The notes: generated by a model not told the origin, from the sequence alone. Counted from the first letter of the stretch, positions 8,014-16,152 are shown. The stretch: DNA of 64,000 bases from Neorhizobium sp. NCHU2750 (GCF_003597675.1 NZ_CP030827.1:620001-684000), one strand, 5' to 3'. Program-made: numbers and translations.

Positions 8014-8660
8014 TATTTCGATACCTCTTTGCGTGCAGCGAGCGCTTGGCGGACACCTTCTTCCACGATCGAGCGAATATACTCATCGCCTGATGCGTCG
8101 CTCATGCTTACGTTGATCGTGATCGTTCCGTGGGAATTGTAGTGAGCTTGTGCAGCATACTCTGCTTCGGTCGAGCTGAAGCAGTGCCGGGACTTCCCTT
8201 CGCAATCTGGAGTAAAGAGTTGGTACCCCGGAAGCACGGATATGATTGTGTAGACACCTTTGTCAGTTACTGCGACCCGCGTAAATGGACCCTCTGGAGT
8301 CCACACCAGCGCTATTGGTACATGAACTTGAGTTGGTCCCGGTGGGTCAGGCCGCGAGATCACATTGCTAGGGTACGAGTTGATTCCGCCCTTGCGAACC
8401 ATTCCCTCACTCACCCGAAAATTCGACGGCACGGCGAGGTTTTTAGCGTCCCAGCACAGGCAGTCATTCGGATGGCGCGGGCAACGCTCATCGGGATCAT
8501 CAAAGCCTTCGCAATCGTCGACGCTCTTCATGAGAGGAATGAAGTGGGTAGCCCCATGCGATCCGCAATGGACGCATTCGCTCTGCACCCAATGTCGATT
8601 ACGGACAGGTTTCCAAAGGTGCTTGCCGAGTTTGCAGCGGATTGACTGAAGCAGGCTCAT
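8013..8660 (-). CDS. Hypothetical phage protein with N-terminal zinc-knuckle
   Basis: A 215-residue protein, start MSLLQSIRCKLGKHLW. The first 40 residues hold C-x-L-G-K-H...CVHCG, similar to short zinc-binding prophage proteins, and a second Cys/His group follows (RCPRHPNDCLCW, about residues 69-80). The rest is mixed and unrecognised. A ribosome site (GGAGGG) lies 5 bases before the start, inside a sequence block shared with other early genes. Confidence 0.55.
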   Translation of the reverse strand: MSLLQSIRCKLGKHLWKPVRNRHWVQSECVHCGSHGATHFIPLMKSVDDCEGFDDPDERCPRHPNDCLCWDAKNLAVPSNFRVSEGMVRKGGINSYPSNVISRPDPPGPTQVHVPIALVWTPEGPFTRVAVTDKGVYTIISVLPGYQLFTPDCEGKSRHCFSSTEAEYAAQAHYNSHGTITINVSMSDASGDEYIRSIVEEGVRQALAARKEVSK

Positions 8661-8699
8661 CGGCGGCCCTCCGCCTTCGTTTGCGGGGCGGGGTTCTGT

Positions 8700-9221
8700 T
8701 CATTCGTCATCGGCTTCATCCTCCGCAAACTCTTCGACGCCCCATAGGAGCTTGTGCAGGCGACGATGCTCCGGCGAGCCATCCGCTATCTCTTCGTCGA
8801 TCCAGCGGATTTCCCCCCACTTGTCTTTCACCACGTATTTCTCGACGTGCCCGGCCCAACCGCCTTCGCTAAGCCAGCTCGCCGTCATGTCGCACATGAG
8901 GGTGTTGAACAGGGCGCACACCCAGCCGCGAGGATGGTTCCAAGCCGACTGGAACTGGATCACGACGCCGGCTTCCGTTTCCTCTGCCGTTGGTTCGCCG
9001 TAGGCGTCCCATTTCGTTCCCCAGACTTCGCGGGCCGAATTCAGGTGCGTGCCCGGAAAGGCTTTCTCGTGCTCCTGGCCAACCGATCCTGCCCAGAAGT
9101 TGAGCGGCAAGGGCAAAAGAACCTCGAAGCTCATCCGGCCATCTTTGTTAAACAGGTGCTGGCGCACGTCGTCGAGCTTGGCGCCATGAAGGACGATTTC
9201 ATTGATGACGTTATTAGGCAT
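8700..9221 (-). CDS. Api92-like phage protein
   Basis: A 173-residue protein, start MPNNVINEIVLHG chosen because GAAAGG precedes it by about 8 bases. It resembles Api92-like phage proteins with a ferredoxin-like fold: an N-terminal N-x-x-x-V/I segment, a LNFWAGSVGQEHEKAF segment, REVWGTKWDAYG near residues 64-75, FQSAWNHPRG, and an acidic C-terminus. The role is unknown. The gene is common in proteobacterial phage early regions. Confidence 0.6.
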   Translation of the reverse strand: MPNNVINEIVLHGAKLDDVRQHLFNKDGRMSFEVLLPLPLNFWAGSVGQEHEKAFPGTHLNSAREVWGTKWDAYGEPTAEETEAGVVIQFQSAWNHPRGWVCALFNTLMCDMTASWLSEGGWAGHVEKYVVKDKWGEIRWIDEEIADGSPEHRRLHKLLWGVEEFAEDEADDE

Positions 9222-9684
9222 TGGAAGAACCTTTCGCCGCAGCGATGGCAGCATCGATACTCTTGACGACGGCCCACAAAACAAGATTGCGATGGAAGAC
9301 AGAGACCATGCGCTCTGGATTGGTCTCTCCCCAAGTCTGAAGTCGGCGGTGGATGTCCCGCAATACGCTATCGTCGATGGCCTCTTCCGGGTTCAGATTG
9401 GCCACGATCGTGGCCAGCACATGCGGTGAGGGTGGCGCTGCGTTCGCCTTTTTCAGGATGTCATCGCCGTGGCACCGCTTCGGCGCGCAGAAGCAGACGA
9501 GATCCTTTCCGGCGAGTGCGCTGACATCGAGGTTCGGCAGGACTTCGCACCGGAAGCGTTCGCAAACCTCGTCACGATCGCCGTCTCGTCCGATGACGAA
9601 CGGGTTGCCGTATGGCGATCCGCGACCGATGTAGACTGCATCTGCAGGGGCTGTGCGATGATGGCGGTTGTGGAGCTTAGGCAT
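9214..9684 (-). CDS. DUF4326 domain protein
   Basis: A 156-residue protein with start MPKLHNRHH after a GGAGGG ribosome site. The N-terminal 90 residues match DUF4326: DAVYIGRGSPYGNPF, then GKDLVCFCAPKRCHGDDIL near residues 60-78, where the Cys/His residues may bind metal. The C-terminal part after a SPH linker is separate and helical. Overlaps its neighbours by a few bases. Molecular function unknown. Confidence 0.65.
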   Translation of the reverse strand: MPKLHNRHHRTAPADAVYIGRGSPYGNPFVIGRDGDRDEVCERFRCEVLPNLDVSALAGKDLVCFCAPKRCHGDDILKKANAAPPSPHVLATIVANLNPEEAIDDSVLRDIHRRLQTWGETNPERMVSVFHRNLVLWAVVKSIDAAIAAAKGSSNA

Positions 9685-10429
9685 CGTCCTGACCCTCCGT
9701 GGGTTCCTGGGGCGGCGCGACCGGTGTGCGGTCAACCGTAGCGATGCTGTCGGTCGCTTTGCCGCCGCCGGCGATATGCTCGTCGAACCATGCGCTGCAC
9801 TGCTCGGGCGTCAGAGGCTCGCCATCGGCATTGACGAAGCCTTCTGGCTCGTCGATCAGCGCCTGATAGGTTGGCGCGCATTCTCCGCAGAGATCCGTTT
9901 CCGGCCCCCACAGGTATGGCTCGCCTTCCTGAATGTGCTTGCCGCATGCCTCGCATGTTGCGATGGCGGTTTCTTCTGGGCTTAGGTCTTCCGCCTTCGT
10001 CTGCCGGGCGGGGTCGCAGCGCTGCCGATCGGAAAGGATGGCGCAGGCGATCAGATCGCGAACGTACTCGTATGACCCTCTGCTTTCATGAGGGTCATAC
10101 ACGTGCCCCGCGGCGTCACGTGCCGCTTCCATGATGTCTTCCGGTATGGAGCCACAATTGCCCACCAAATTCGGTGAGGGGGATGGCTCGGCGTCAACCT
10201 TACGAAGATCAGAAGGCTTGAAGCCATCCGTTAGCGTGCCGTCTTCCAGCAAGGTGATGCTCGGCGTGAGGATTTCTGAGCCGTACAATCGCTGAAGCTC
10301 TATGCCGACAACGACCCCTTCGAAGCGATCATAATGGACAGTAGCATCGCAGATGACCTTATCACCAAGCTTGAACTTGTTGAGGTCAGGGATATCGAAC
10401 GTTTTGTTTTCGACGGAGAGCTTAAGCAT
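9677..10429 (-). CDS. Early phage protein with zinc-ribbon-like Cys cluster
   Basis: A 250-residue protein, start MLKLSVENKTF (GGAGGG about 8 bases upstream). Parts seen: an N-terminal beta-rich segment (LGDKVICDATVHYDRFEGVVVGIE), a SPSPNLVGN linker near residue 85, an all-helical block, and a CEACGKHI...CGEC cluster near 155-180 that resembles a zinc ribbon. It ends in EPTEGQDDA, which encodes the ribosome site of the next gene. Function unknown. Confidence 0.5.
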   Translation of the reverse strand: MLKLSVENKTFDIPDLNKFKLGDKVICDATVHYDRFEGVVVGIELQRLYGSEILTPSITLLEDGTLTDGFKPSDLRKVDAEPSPSPNLVGNCGSIPEDIMEAARDAAGHVYDPHESRGSYEYVRDLIACAILSDRQRCDPARQTKAEDLSPEETAIATCEACGKHIQEGEPYLWGPETDLCGECAPTYQALIDEPEGFVNADGEPLTPEQCSAWFDEHIAGGGKATDSIATVDRTPVAPPQEPTEGQDDA

Positions 10430-11393
10430 CTGGCTGGCCCTCCGTGGTTCCCGGCATTGGCGGGATCGGCATCCAGTGCGTCGGCGTGAACGAGCATCCT
10501 TCCGGCGAAGGGTTCTCACGCCACTTGCCGAACGCGAAGCTGCCGACGAGGATATCGCCGTTCCAATCTGTGGATGTCATGATTAGGTCGCGGCCATCGG
10601 TCGGGGCTGTGGCGATTGGTTGCCAGCCCGCCAAATGTCTAGCAGCCAAGCGGGCGAACTTCCGCATACGTTCACACCAGATCGAGTAGTCAGCCGGCGT
10701 CATGTACTTCCGATTGTCAAAGTCGCATTCACGCGCAAGCGCTTCAACCTGATCATCGGTATCTATAGGCCAGCCCGTCATTTGTGGTGAGGGTGTCGCC
10801 AGACGTAGGGCATCTTCGGCGATGGAGGCTGCAACGCCATAGCCGGCGACCCTGCCCATGTCCTCACCCTGGTAGCCACGTAAAGCGACTATCTGCTCCA
10901 AGGCTGCGCGGAACCTGCCTTCCAAATGTTCCTGCGGGGCTGGGCCTGATCCGGTCGGGCCACTGAGAGCATCGCAATATGAGAGGATGGCGGTGATCGC
11001 TTCCGGGTTGACCGCCGCGAGGTATCGGGCGTTAGAGTGCGCAGGCTCATCCTGACGCCCGATCCGGTGGACGCCAGCAACGCAAACGTCTCCGGCTTTC
11101 ACGCGGACAAGATCGCCAGTTGTGTACGACCAAGGGCCGGGAGTGACGCCGGGCAAAGCATTGCGGATATTATCGATCTCGGAAACCGGGATCGTTGGAT
11201 ATGGCGCATCAGTCCCCGTCATTTGTTCCTGGGGCGAGGCGGCCAGCACCTTCCGGATGCTGGCAAGCTCGATGCGGGCGTGTGCCTGCACGTCGTCGAG
11301 TGTCATCTCGATATCGTCGGGCAACAACAGCGGATCGCGCGTCAAGCTCTCGATAAAGTCGATGGCCTTTTCCAGTGCAAGTTTGTCGGTCAT
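10422..11393 (-). CDS. DUF551-containing early phage protein
   Basis: A 323-residue protein, start MTDKLALEKAIDFIESL with AGGAG 6 bases upstream (the open frame runs further but without a ribosome site). The C-terminus has the DUF551 pattern: WQPIATAPTDGRD then THWMPIPPMP. The middle carries several short linkers (SPQEQMTG, PAPQEHLEG, PSPQMTG) that recur in neighbouring genes. It looks like a mosaic of small modules. Function unknown. Confidence 0.55.
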   Translation of the reverse strand: MTDKLALEKAIDFIESLTRDPLLLPDDIEMTLDDVQAHARIELASIRKVLAASPQEQMTGTDAPYPTIPVSEIDNIRNALPGVTPGPWSYTTGDLVRVKAGDVCVAGVHRIGRQDEPAHSNARYLAAVNPEAITAILSYCDALSGPTGSGPAPQEHLEGRFRAALEQIVALRGYQGEDMGRVAGYGVAASIAEDALRLATPSPQMTGWPIDTDDQVEALARECDFDNRKYMTPADYSIWCERMRKFARLAARHLAGWQPIATAPTDGRDLIMTSTDWNGDILVGSFAFGKWRENPSPEGCSFTPTHWMPIPPMPGTTEGQPDA

Positions 11394-11980
11394 GATCCGC
11401 TCCTCGATTTGATGCTCGGCAACGTGCGATCGTCCCGCAGGGCGCGATAGGCGAAGCGCTGGTTCCAGCGTGAATGGGTAGAAAAGCCGAATGCGTGCTG
11501 GCCGATGTTCTGCCGCGCCTGGCGTTCTGCCATCTGAATGCGCAGGGTCATGATGGCGATGTCTCGCCGGCACTGGCCGCTGTTGCGCAGGATGTCCACA
11601 AGCAAGCCCCATCCGGGTTCCTCGGCCTTCGACAGGCGGGGCGGCCGCTTCACGACGCGCCATGTGGAACCGTCCCACTCGATGAGGCCGGCCCACGACG
11701 GCACATCTAGCTTTGTCAGGAGGCCGGGCGGGGTCACGTAGATGAAGCGGTCGGAGTAGCGTAGCGCGCCTGCCTGCTTCTCTTCGCTGTCCCGCTTGAA
11801 GTCCTGCCGGGAAACCTTGATCTCGTAGCTCGTAGCGCGAAATCCGGCGGATCGGGTCGGCTCCAAGGTCCAGAAGTCGATGCGCGTCGTCGAGCCACGA
11901 AATGGAACCTCGGTCGCCCAGATCTTGTCGCCGCTGATGGAAACCAGCGCATCAAGGATATGATCGGCGGTGAGGCTCAT
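11390..11980 (-). CDS. Possible PD-(D/E)XK nuclease-like (MmcB-like) protein
   Basis: A 196-residue protein, start MSLTADHILDALV behind GGAGGGTCAGCC. The segment RIDFWTLEP...SYEIKVSRQDFKRD (about residues 32-65) has the D...ExK arrangement of the PD-(D/E)XK nuclease fold, and the IDxW/EIKVSRxDF pattern recalls MmcB-like DNA repair proteins. The following FIYVTPPGLL and GLIEWDG segments also occur in that group as I remember it. A role in phage recombination or DNA damage tolerance is possible. The assignment is tentative. Confidence 0.5.
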   Translation of the reverse strand: MSLTADHILDALVSISGDKIWATEVPFRGSTTRIDFWTLEPTRSAGFRATSYEIKVSRQDFKRDSEEKQAGALRYSDRFIYVTPPGLLTKLDVPSWAGLIEWDGSTWRVVKRPPRLSKAEEPGWGLLVDILRNSGQCRRDIAIMTLRIQMAERQARQNIGQHAFGFSTHSRWNQRFAYRALRDDRTLPSIKSRSGS

Positions 11981-12252
11981 GGCTGACCCTCCTTGGTGGC
12001 CGCTAGCACATCGCGAGCGCGACGAAGGTCGCCAAGGGTAATTTCGTAATTGGTGATGCTGCCGATCACCATCGTTTCGGGGGATGGTGCGCGGCGGTTC
12101 CATGTCTCAACCGCCTCGTCGCGGCCAAGTGAAGCTGATGGGCCAGCGTCGCAGTTCTTGCAATGCAGCGCCCATAGCTTGTTGGCATGCTTGGATTGAA
12201 TGATGAGTGGCTCGCCGCCGCAAAACGGGCAAGGTAAAAGATTATCGGTCAT
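11977..12252 (-). CDS. Lar-family restriction alleviation-like protein
   Basis: A 91-residue protein with the Lar pattern: LLPCPFCGGEPLI, HCKNCDAGPSAS, then a W-N-R-R segment (VETWNRR). The two CxxC pairs probably bind zinc. Lar of Rac prophage relieves type I restriction; the other phage copies share the zinc motif but are rarely tested. The C-terminus (APSPETMVIG) has the linker seen in several neighbours. Adjacent to a DNA methyltransferase gene. Confidence 0.7.
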   Translation of the reverse strand: MTDNLLPCPFCGGEPLIIQSKHANKLWALHCKNCDAGPSASLGRDEAVETWNRRAPSPETMVIGSITNYEITLGDLRRARDVLAATKEGQP

Positions 12253-12971
12253 GCTGCCTCACTTTCGGCCGTGAGCCGCTGTTCTGCGATTGCGAAAAAT
12301 CGGGCGTTCTTCTCGATGCCAATGAATTGCCGGCCGGTGAGCTTGCAAGCCACGCCGGTCGTGCCGCTGCCCATGCAATTGTCGAGAACGACGTCGCCGG
12401 GATTGGTGTATGTGCGAATGAAGTATTCCATCATCGCAACCGGCTTCTGGGTCGGGTGCAGTTTCGACCGCTGTTTGTCGCTCGAGAAGAACAGAACACT
12501 CCGAGGGTACCGCTCGGTGGAGTCGTAAGGCGCCTTTTTTTCGACGCGTCCATAGTTACTGCTCTGCTTTGCGTTAACTTCGCGAAGAGCCGTCTTTCGC
12601 TCGTGGCCGAAAGTCTTTTGCGGGTTATAGGTAGGCAGTCGGCTATAGAAGACGAGCACGTTCTCATGTGCCTTCATTGGCATCTTGCGGGCGTTCAAGT
12701 GACCGGTCGCGTTGCCTTTCTCCCAAATCCACTCATAGCGGAGCATGCGAAGGTTCGATGCCCCGAGGGTTTTGTCAAAAGGCGTCTGCGCCGTGAGAAC
12801 GATGGCGCCACGGCAGATGCGCTTGTAGTGTGTCCAGAGCGCCGGCAGGTGGACTTCAAAGTCCCACTCGTTGCGGGTCGTCTCATAGGGCAGATCGCAG
12901 AGGATCATATCGACGCTGGCGTCTTCGATCTCATGCATCAGCTCGAGGCAGTCGCCAAGCATCAGCCTCAT
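12249..12971 (-). CDS. DNA methyltransferase (N4-cytosine/N6-adenine type)
   Basis: A 240-residue beta-class amino-methyltransferase. The catalytic motif comes first as DLPYETT (residues 26-32, a DPPY variant with Leu), and the SAM-binding motif comes late as NPGDVVLDNCMGSGTTGVAC near residue 192. LHPTQKP is also present. It probably methylates phage and host DNA at a short site to avoid restriction. No partner endonuclease is encoded beside it, so it appears to be an orphan. Confidence 0.87.
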   Translation of the reverse strand: MRLMLGDCLELMHEIEDASVDMILCDLPYETTRNEWDFEVHLPALWTHYKRICRGAIVLTAQTPFDKTLGASNLRMLRYEWIWEKGNATGHLNARKMPMKAHENVLVFYSRLPTYNPQKTFGHERKTALREVNAKQSSNYGRVEKKAPYDSTERYPRSVLFFSSDKQRSKLHPTQKPVAMMEYFIRTYTNPGDVVLDNCMGSGTTGVACKLTGRQFIGIEKNARFFAIAEQRLTAESEAA

Positions 12972-13537
12972 TCTGCCACCTCTGTCGAACGAAGAACTTC
13001 TTGAGCCTTGGTCATCGCGTTACGGATCGTCGACTGCAGCCTGTTCCCATCGAGAGCTGCAACAATCTCAAGCTCAAAGTCGGTGAACCGCTCGACAGCC
13101 TTTCGAAGCGATGAGATCACCTCCTTGTCACCCACCAAATTCGGTTCGTGCGGTGTATTAGCGTCTTGCGGTGCAACCGGTACGTTTGGCGAACGCAAAT
13201 TCGTCTGGCGGGCGGGGCCAGCCGGCGCGCAAACGAACATCTCGGAAATGCCCGCAGCTCGGCATGCTTCCTTGCAGGCATCGCAGATGTAGGTGTGGCC
13301 CTGCAGGTAGATCGACGAGCCTCGCGCACGGTCGCCGGCCTTCGCAAGCGCGACGATTTCGGCATGCCCGACCTGCTGGCAGACCTCCTTGCAGAGGTGG
13401 TAGCCTTCGCCGGTCGCCATGCCTTCACGCGGGCAGATTTCCTGCGCATCAAGGCAGTCGTTCTCCCCGATGAAGCTGGCCCCATCAGGCGTGACGATGG
13501 TGGCTATCACGCGCTGTTTTGCACATGAGCCTATCAT
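12968..13537 (-). CDS. Cytidine/deoxycytidylate deaminase-like protein
   Basis: A 189-residue protein. The segment GHAEIVALAKAG (zinc HAE) followed about 20 residues later by ICDACKEAC gives the HAE...CxxC zinc site of the cytidine deaminase fold. The C-terminal third, after GPARQT and EPNLVGD linkers, is helical and unrecognised. It may adjust the dCMP/dUMP pool for phage DNA synthesis or modification. The neighbouring gene is a cytosine methyltransferase. The substrate is unknown. Confidence 0.6.
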   Translation of the reverse strand: MIGSCAKQRVIATIVTPDGASFIGENDCLDAQEICPREGMATGEGYHLCKEVCQQVGHAEIVALAKAGDRARGSSIYLQGHTYICDACKEACRAAGISEMFVCAPAGPARQTNLRSPNVPVAPQDANTPHEPNLVGDKEVISSLRKAVERFTDFELEIVAALDGNRLQSTIRNAMTKAQEVLRSTEVAE

Positions 13538-14784
13538 GCTGCGATCCTTCCATAGACTTCGGCCAAGGCGCGCTCCGTGCGGAGGATCGCCAGCCCTATT
13601 GCTTCGGGGATTTGCGGGACGACGGCGTCTCCGAACGCTTCGACGATGAGACTTGCTGCAGAAGTCCCTTTTGGAGTGCCGAGCGCAATGCGCGTGCCAG
13701 CCACCCAGGCGGAAAGCCCATCATCCAGTTGTAGGTGACTGGCAAGCTCATCGATTGACCAGTCAGCCCGCCATTCTGCAGGGTTGCCGCGATCTCCCGG
13801 GCGTACTGCCATTTGTCGGACGCTCGATCCGTCATCGCTCCGTCCAGCACCGCGTCCATCGTCGGTGATTTCCGCTTGTCGTAGGCTGGCGACCATGCAT
13901 CCATCCGCTTGTCCCGCTTGGTCGGCGTCGGAAGGGTCTCGAATTTCGATGCTCCGTCCATCAGCGCATCTAGTTTCGGCGATCGACGACGGGAATACGC
14001 CTCCGACCACGGCTCCATTTTCCGGTCGTTCTTCACCGGCGTAGGGAGCATCGCTGTCTCCGACAGGATCTTCCGAAACGGATAGGTCGATCCGGCTCCG
14101 CCGCCCGCTCCATCCTTCATGCCGTCCGACGCCATAGGGGTCGGAAGCATCTGGAATGCATGTTTCAGCATGTTCGGCGTGTCGATCTGGGCTTTGGCGC
14201 CATTGGCCCGCTTTCCAGTCTCGATTGCTTCCACCGTGAGCGAACGACCACCATTCGGTTTTACCGGGGTCGGCAACCTGTTCGAGGTCGCATCCGATGA
14301 GCCAGCATCTGGGTCGCTCGTGATTTGCTCCGATGTCGCCAGCACGAACCACGAACGACCAGCAGGCGTAGCCGAGTGCTTCCAGCGCAGCGAGGACGGC
14401 GTCAGCGCCCCGAGTTCGGAGATTAGAGCTGTTTTCAAAAGCGAACCAACGAGGGCGGCATTCTCCGACGAGGCGGACGGCGTCGAAGTAGAGGCCGCTG
14501 CGCTCACCTTCGACGCCTTTACCTTTGGTGTTGGCGCTGCTGATGTCTTGGCACGGCGGGCTGCCGACGATGACGTCGGGTAGACCGTGACCATCCCGAA
14601 CAAGTCTATCTGCTGAAAGGGTTCGGACGTCATCGTAAACCGGCACTCCCGGGTTGTTCTGGGAATAGAGGGCGCGCCGCCATTCGACGAACTCGCAAGC
14701 GGCCATGGTTGTGAAGCCGGCGCGGTGCATGCCGAGCGACCAGCCGCCCGCCGCGGCGCTGAAAAGATCGAGGACGCGGATCAT
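13534..14784 (-). CDS. DNA (cytosine-5) methyltransferase
   Basis: A 416-residue C5-cytosine methyltransferase, start MIRVLDLFSAAAGGWSLG (motif I). Motif IV is VGSPPCQDIS near residues 75-84 with the catalytic Cys, and motif VI is the ENSS segment of WFAFENSSN. A long variable part from about residue 170 stands where the target-recognition domain should be. The C-terminus (VVPQIPEAIGLAI) resembles motif X. About 1,040 bases of this gene are also open in a second frame on the same strand (see 13596-14633). It is probably an orphan protective methylase. Confidence 0.88.
   Translation of the reverse strand: MIRVLDLFSAAAGGWSLGMHRAGFTTMAACEFVEWRRALYSQNNPGVPVYDDVRTLSADRLVRDGHGLPDVIVGSPPCQDISSANTKGKGVEGERSGLYFDAVRLVGECRPRWFAFENSSNLRTRGADAVLAALEALGYACWSFVVRAGDIGANHERPRCWLIGCDLEQVADPGKTEWWSFAHGGSNRDWKAGQWRQSPDRHAEHAETCIPDASDPYGVGRHEGWSGRRSRIDLSVSEDPVGDSDAPYAGEERPENGAVVGGVFPSSIAETRCADGRSIEIRDPSDADQAGQADGCMVASLRQAEITDDGRGAGRSDDGSSVRQMAVRPGDRGNPAEWRADWSIDELASHLQLDDGLSAWVAGTRIALGTPKGTSAASLIVEAFGDAVVPQIPEAIGLAILRTERALAEVYGRIAA
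13596..14633 (-). CDS. Overlapping same-strand ORF with repeated LPTP motifs
   Basis: A 345-residue open frame fully inside the cytosine methyltransferase gene in a different frame. It carries repeated LPTP units (RLPTPVKP, MLPTPMAS, MLPTPVKN, TLPTPTKR) and ends with a YNWMMGFPPGWLARA segment. I recognise this as a pattern in phage proteins linked to cytosine methylases (LPTP repeats followed by WxMGFPxGW). In the methylase frame the same bases give VADP/ASDP. Either both are translated, or the LPTP frame is the conserved one downstream. No clear ribosome site is visible at the ATG at 14633. Confidence 0.45.
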   Translation of the reverse strand: MTSEPFQQIDLFGMVTVYPTSSSAARRAKTSAAPTPKVKASKVSAAASTSTPSASSENAALVGSLLKTALISELGALTPSSLRWKHSATPAGRSWFVLATSEQITSDPDAGSSDATSNRLPTPVKPNGGRSLTVEAIETGKRANGAKAQIDTPNMLKHAFQMLPTPMASDGMKDGAGGGAGSTYPFRKILSETAMLPTPVKNDRKMEPWSEAYSRRRSPKLDALMDGASKFETLPTPTKRDKRMDAWSPAYDKRKSPTMDAVLDGAMTDRASDKWQYAREIAATLQNGGLTGQSMSLPVTYNWMMGFPPGWLARALRSALQKGLLQQVSSSKRSETPSSRKSPKQ

Positions 14785-15539
14785 TCTGCCAAGCTCTCTT
14801 GCTCGGCATCCGAGATCGGAGCTGCGTCTATCATGTCCGTCCAGACTTGTTCCGGCAGTGGAGACCATCTTTTGCCGGCCTCGACCATCTCGGGCGAAGG
14901 TTTAAACGGGACCAATGCCCATCCGTCCGGCACCCGCAAATGTGCCGGCGGCGCTGGCGCGAGGTCATCTAGGATCGAGATGACGTCAGCGGCGCGGTAT
15001 TCTTCGCCTCCATCAGCAAGGTCGTACTTCACAAGCCAAGACAAGACGGCATCCGCGATACGCTGGCCTTCCGTGTTGAACGGAAAGTTCGGCGCAGAAT
15101 TGATGATCTCAGCCGGAAAGGTATCTCGGAAAGCCTTAGCGGACTTGATCTCTGCGAAATGCAGCGTGATTGAATTGCCCTGATAGTTGACGGAGAATAC
15201 GTCCTGCGGCCCCGTCGTTTGTGGTAAGGGCGGCTGGCGGCACTCCAAGGCAGCAATGATCTCTTCGAGTTCATCGCCGTCGAACGTTGCTTCGTTGTCA
15301 AATGACGATCCGAAGCGCTCCCGCATCATCTCGATCAGGTAGGCTGCTGGCGTTGCCTTCGTCGTTTGTGGTGACGGTGGAGGGCTGAGCGCCTGCGCCA
15401 GGGCGTGCAGGATGACTGGAACGTCACGGGCGCTGGCGACGTAATGAGAAGCTGTAAGAGACTTTCTTACCCGCCGCTGGACCCGTTCAAGGTCTCTCAT
15501 GTCCACGCCAAAATCGGCGATTTTCGGTCTTTCAGCCAT
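14781..15539 (-). CDS. Hypothetical early phage protein with repeated Pro linkers
   Basis: A 252-residue protein, start MAERPKIADFGVDMRDL with GGAGGG in a shared start-associated block. Two short linkers (PPSPQTTK near residue 55, PLPQTTG near 105) separate three modules. The C-terminal module (VPDGWALVPFKPSPEMVEAG...MIDAAP) is a small segment found at the end of many phage proteins. Function unknown. Confidence 0.5.
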   Translation of the reverse strand: MAERPKIADFGVDMRDLERVQRRVRKSLTASHYVASARDVPVILHALAQALSPPPSPQTTKATPAAYLIEMMRERFGSSFDNEATFDGDELEEIIAALECRQPPLPQTTGPQDVFSVNYQGNSITLHFAEIKSAKAFRDTFPAEIINSAPNFPFNTEGQRIADAVLSWLVKYDLADGGEEYRAADVISILDDLAPAPPAHLRVPDGWALVPFKPSPEMVEAGKRWSPLPEQVWTDMIDAAPISDAEQESLAE

Positions 15540-16152
15540 TGGTCTGGCCCTCCTTGGTGTCTGGCGAGAGACCGGGCAGCGGTCCGCGACCGTGCCGGGT
15601 GGCACGTTTGGCGCGAATGCGGGCGATAGTCTCCGGTTGCTGCAGCTTGGTAAGGTCGGCCTCGGCTGCAGCCGTTACGTCGATGCCCGCGACGACGCCC
15701 AAGGAATACGCCGTGAGCACCATGGAGCCGATTTCCTTGGACGGATCGCCAACTGGCCGGCTGAAGGTGTAATCGACAAGCTGGTGAGCTTCATCGGCCG
15801 TCATTCCGAAAGCCTGCGCTGTCTCCAATGCCTCTTCAAAGTTCCGATCGCGGCGTTCGGCAATATCGGTCGGGTCGCCGTCGAAGAGATCTATGTGGGC
15901 CGCTGCAACGCGCTCTTGAAATCCCACCATTTGCGTCGCAGGAGCGGGTGTAATTAAGTCAACGCGCACAAACTCGACGGCCTCGTCGCCCCATACGTTG
16001 TCCTGGCACCAGCATCGGTCCGGAGCGCCTGGCGGCTCAAGCCAAATGCGCTCGTGTTCAGTCGGGAGGAGGTGACAAGCCTCCTCCCTAGCCGTCCTTC
16101 CGGTTATGGTTTCGTTTCCCGGCGACGGCTTATCTGTTGAATTCTCTGTCAT
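15532..16152 (-). CDS. MazG-like all-alpha NTP pyrophosphatase
   Basis: A 206-residue protein. The half from about residue 80 has the phage MazG-like pattern: an ERRDRNFEEALETAQAFG helix, DEAHQLVDYTFSRPVGDPSKEIGSM, and QPETIARIRAKRATRHGRGP. The glutamates of these helices would bind magnesium and the NTP phosphates. It may clean or reshape the dNTP pool or lower (p)ppGpp during infection. It ends in DTKEGQTNG, whose codons form the ribosome site of the next gene. Confidence 0.72.
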   Translation of the reverse strand: MTENSTDKPSPGNETITGRTAREEACHLLPTEHERIWLEPPGAPDRCWCQDNVWGDEAVEFVRVDLITPAPATQMVGFQERVAAAHIDLFDGDPTDIAERRDRNFEEALETAQAFGMTADEAHQLVDYTFSRPVGDPSKEIGSMVLTAYSLGVVAGIDVTAAAEADLTKLQQPETIARIRAKRATRHGRGPLPGLSPDTKEGQTNG

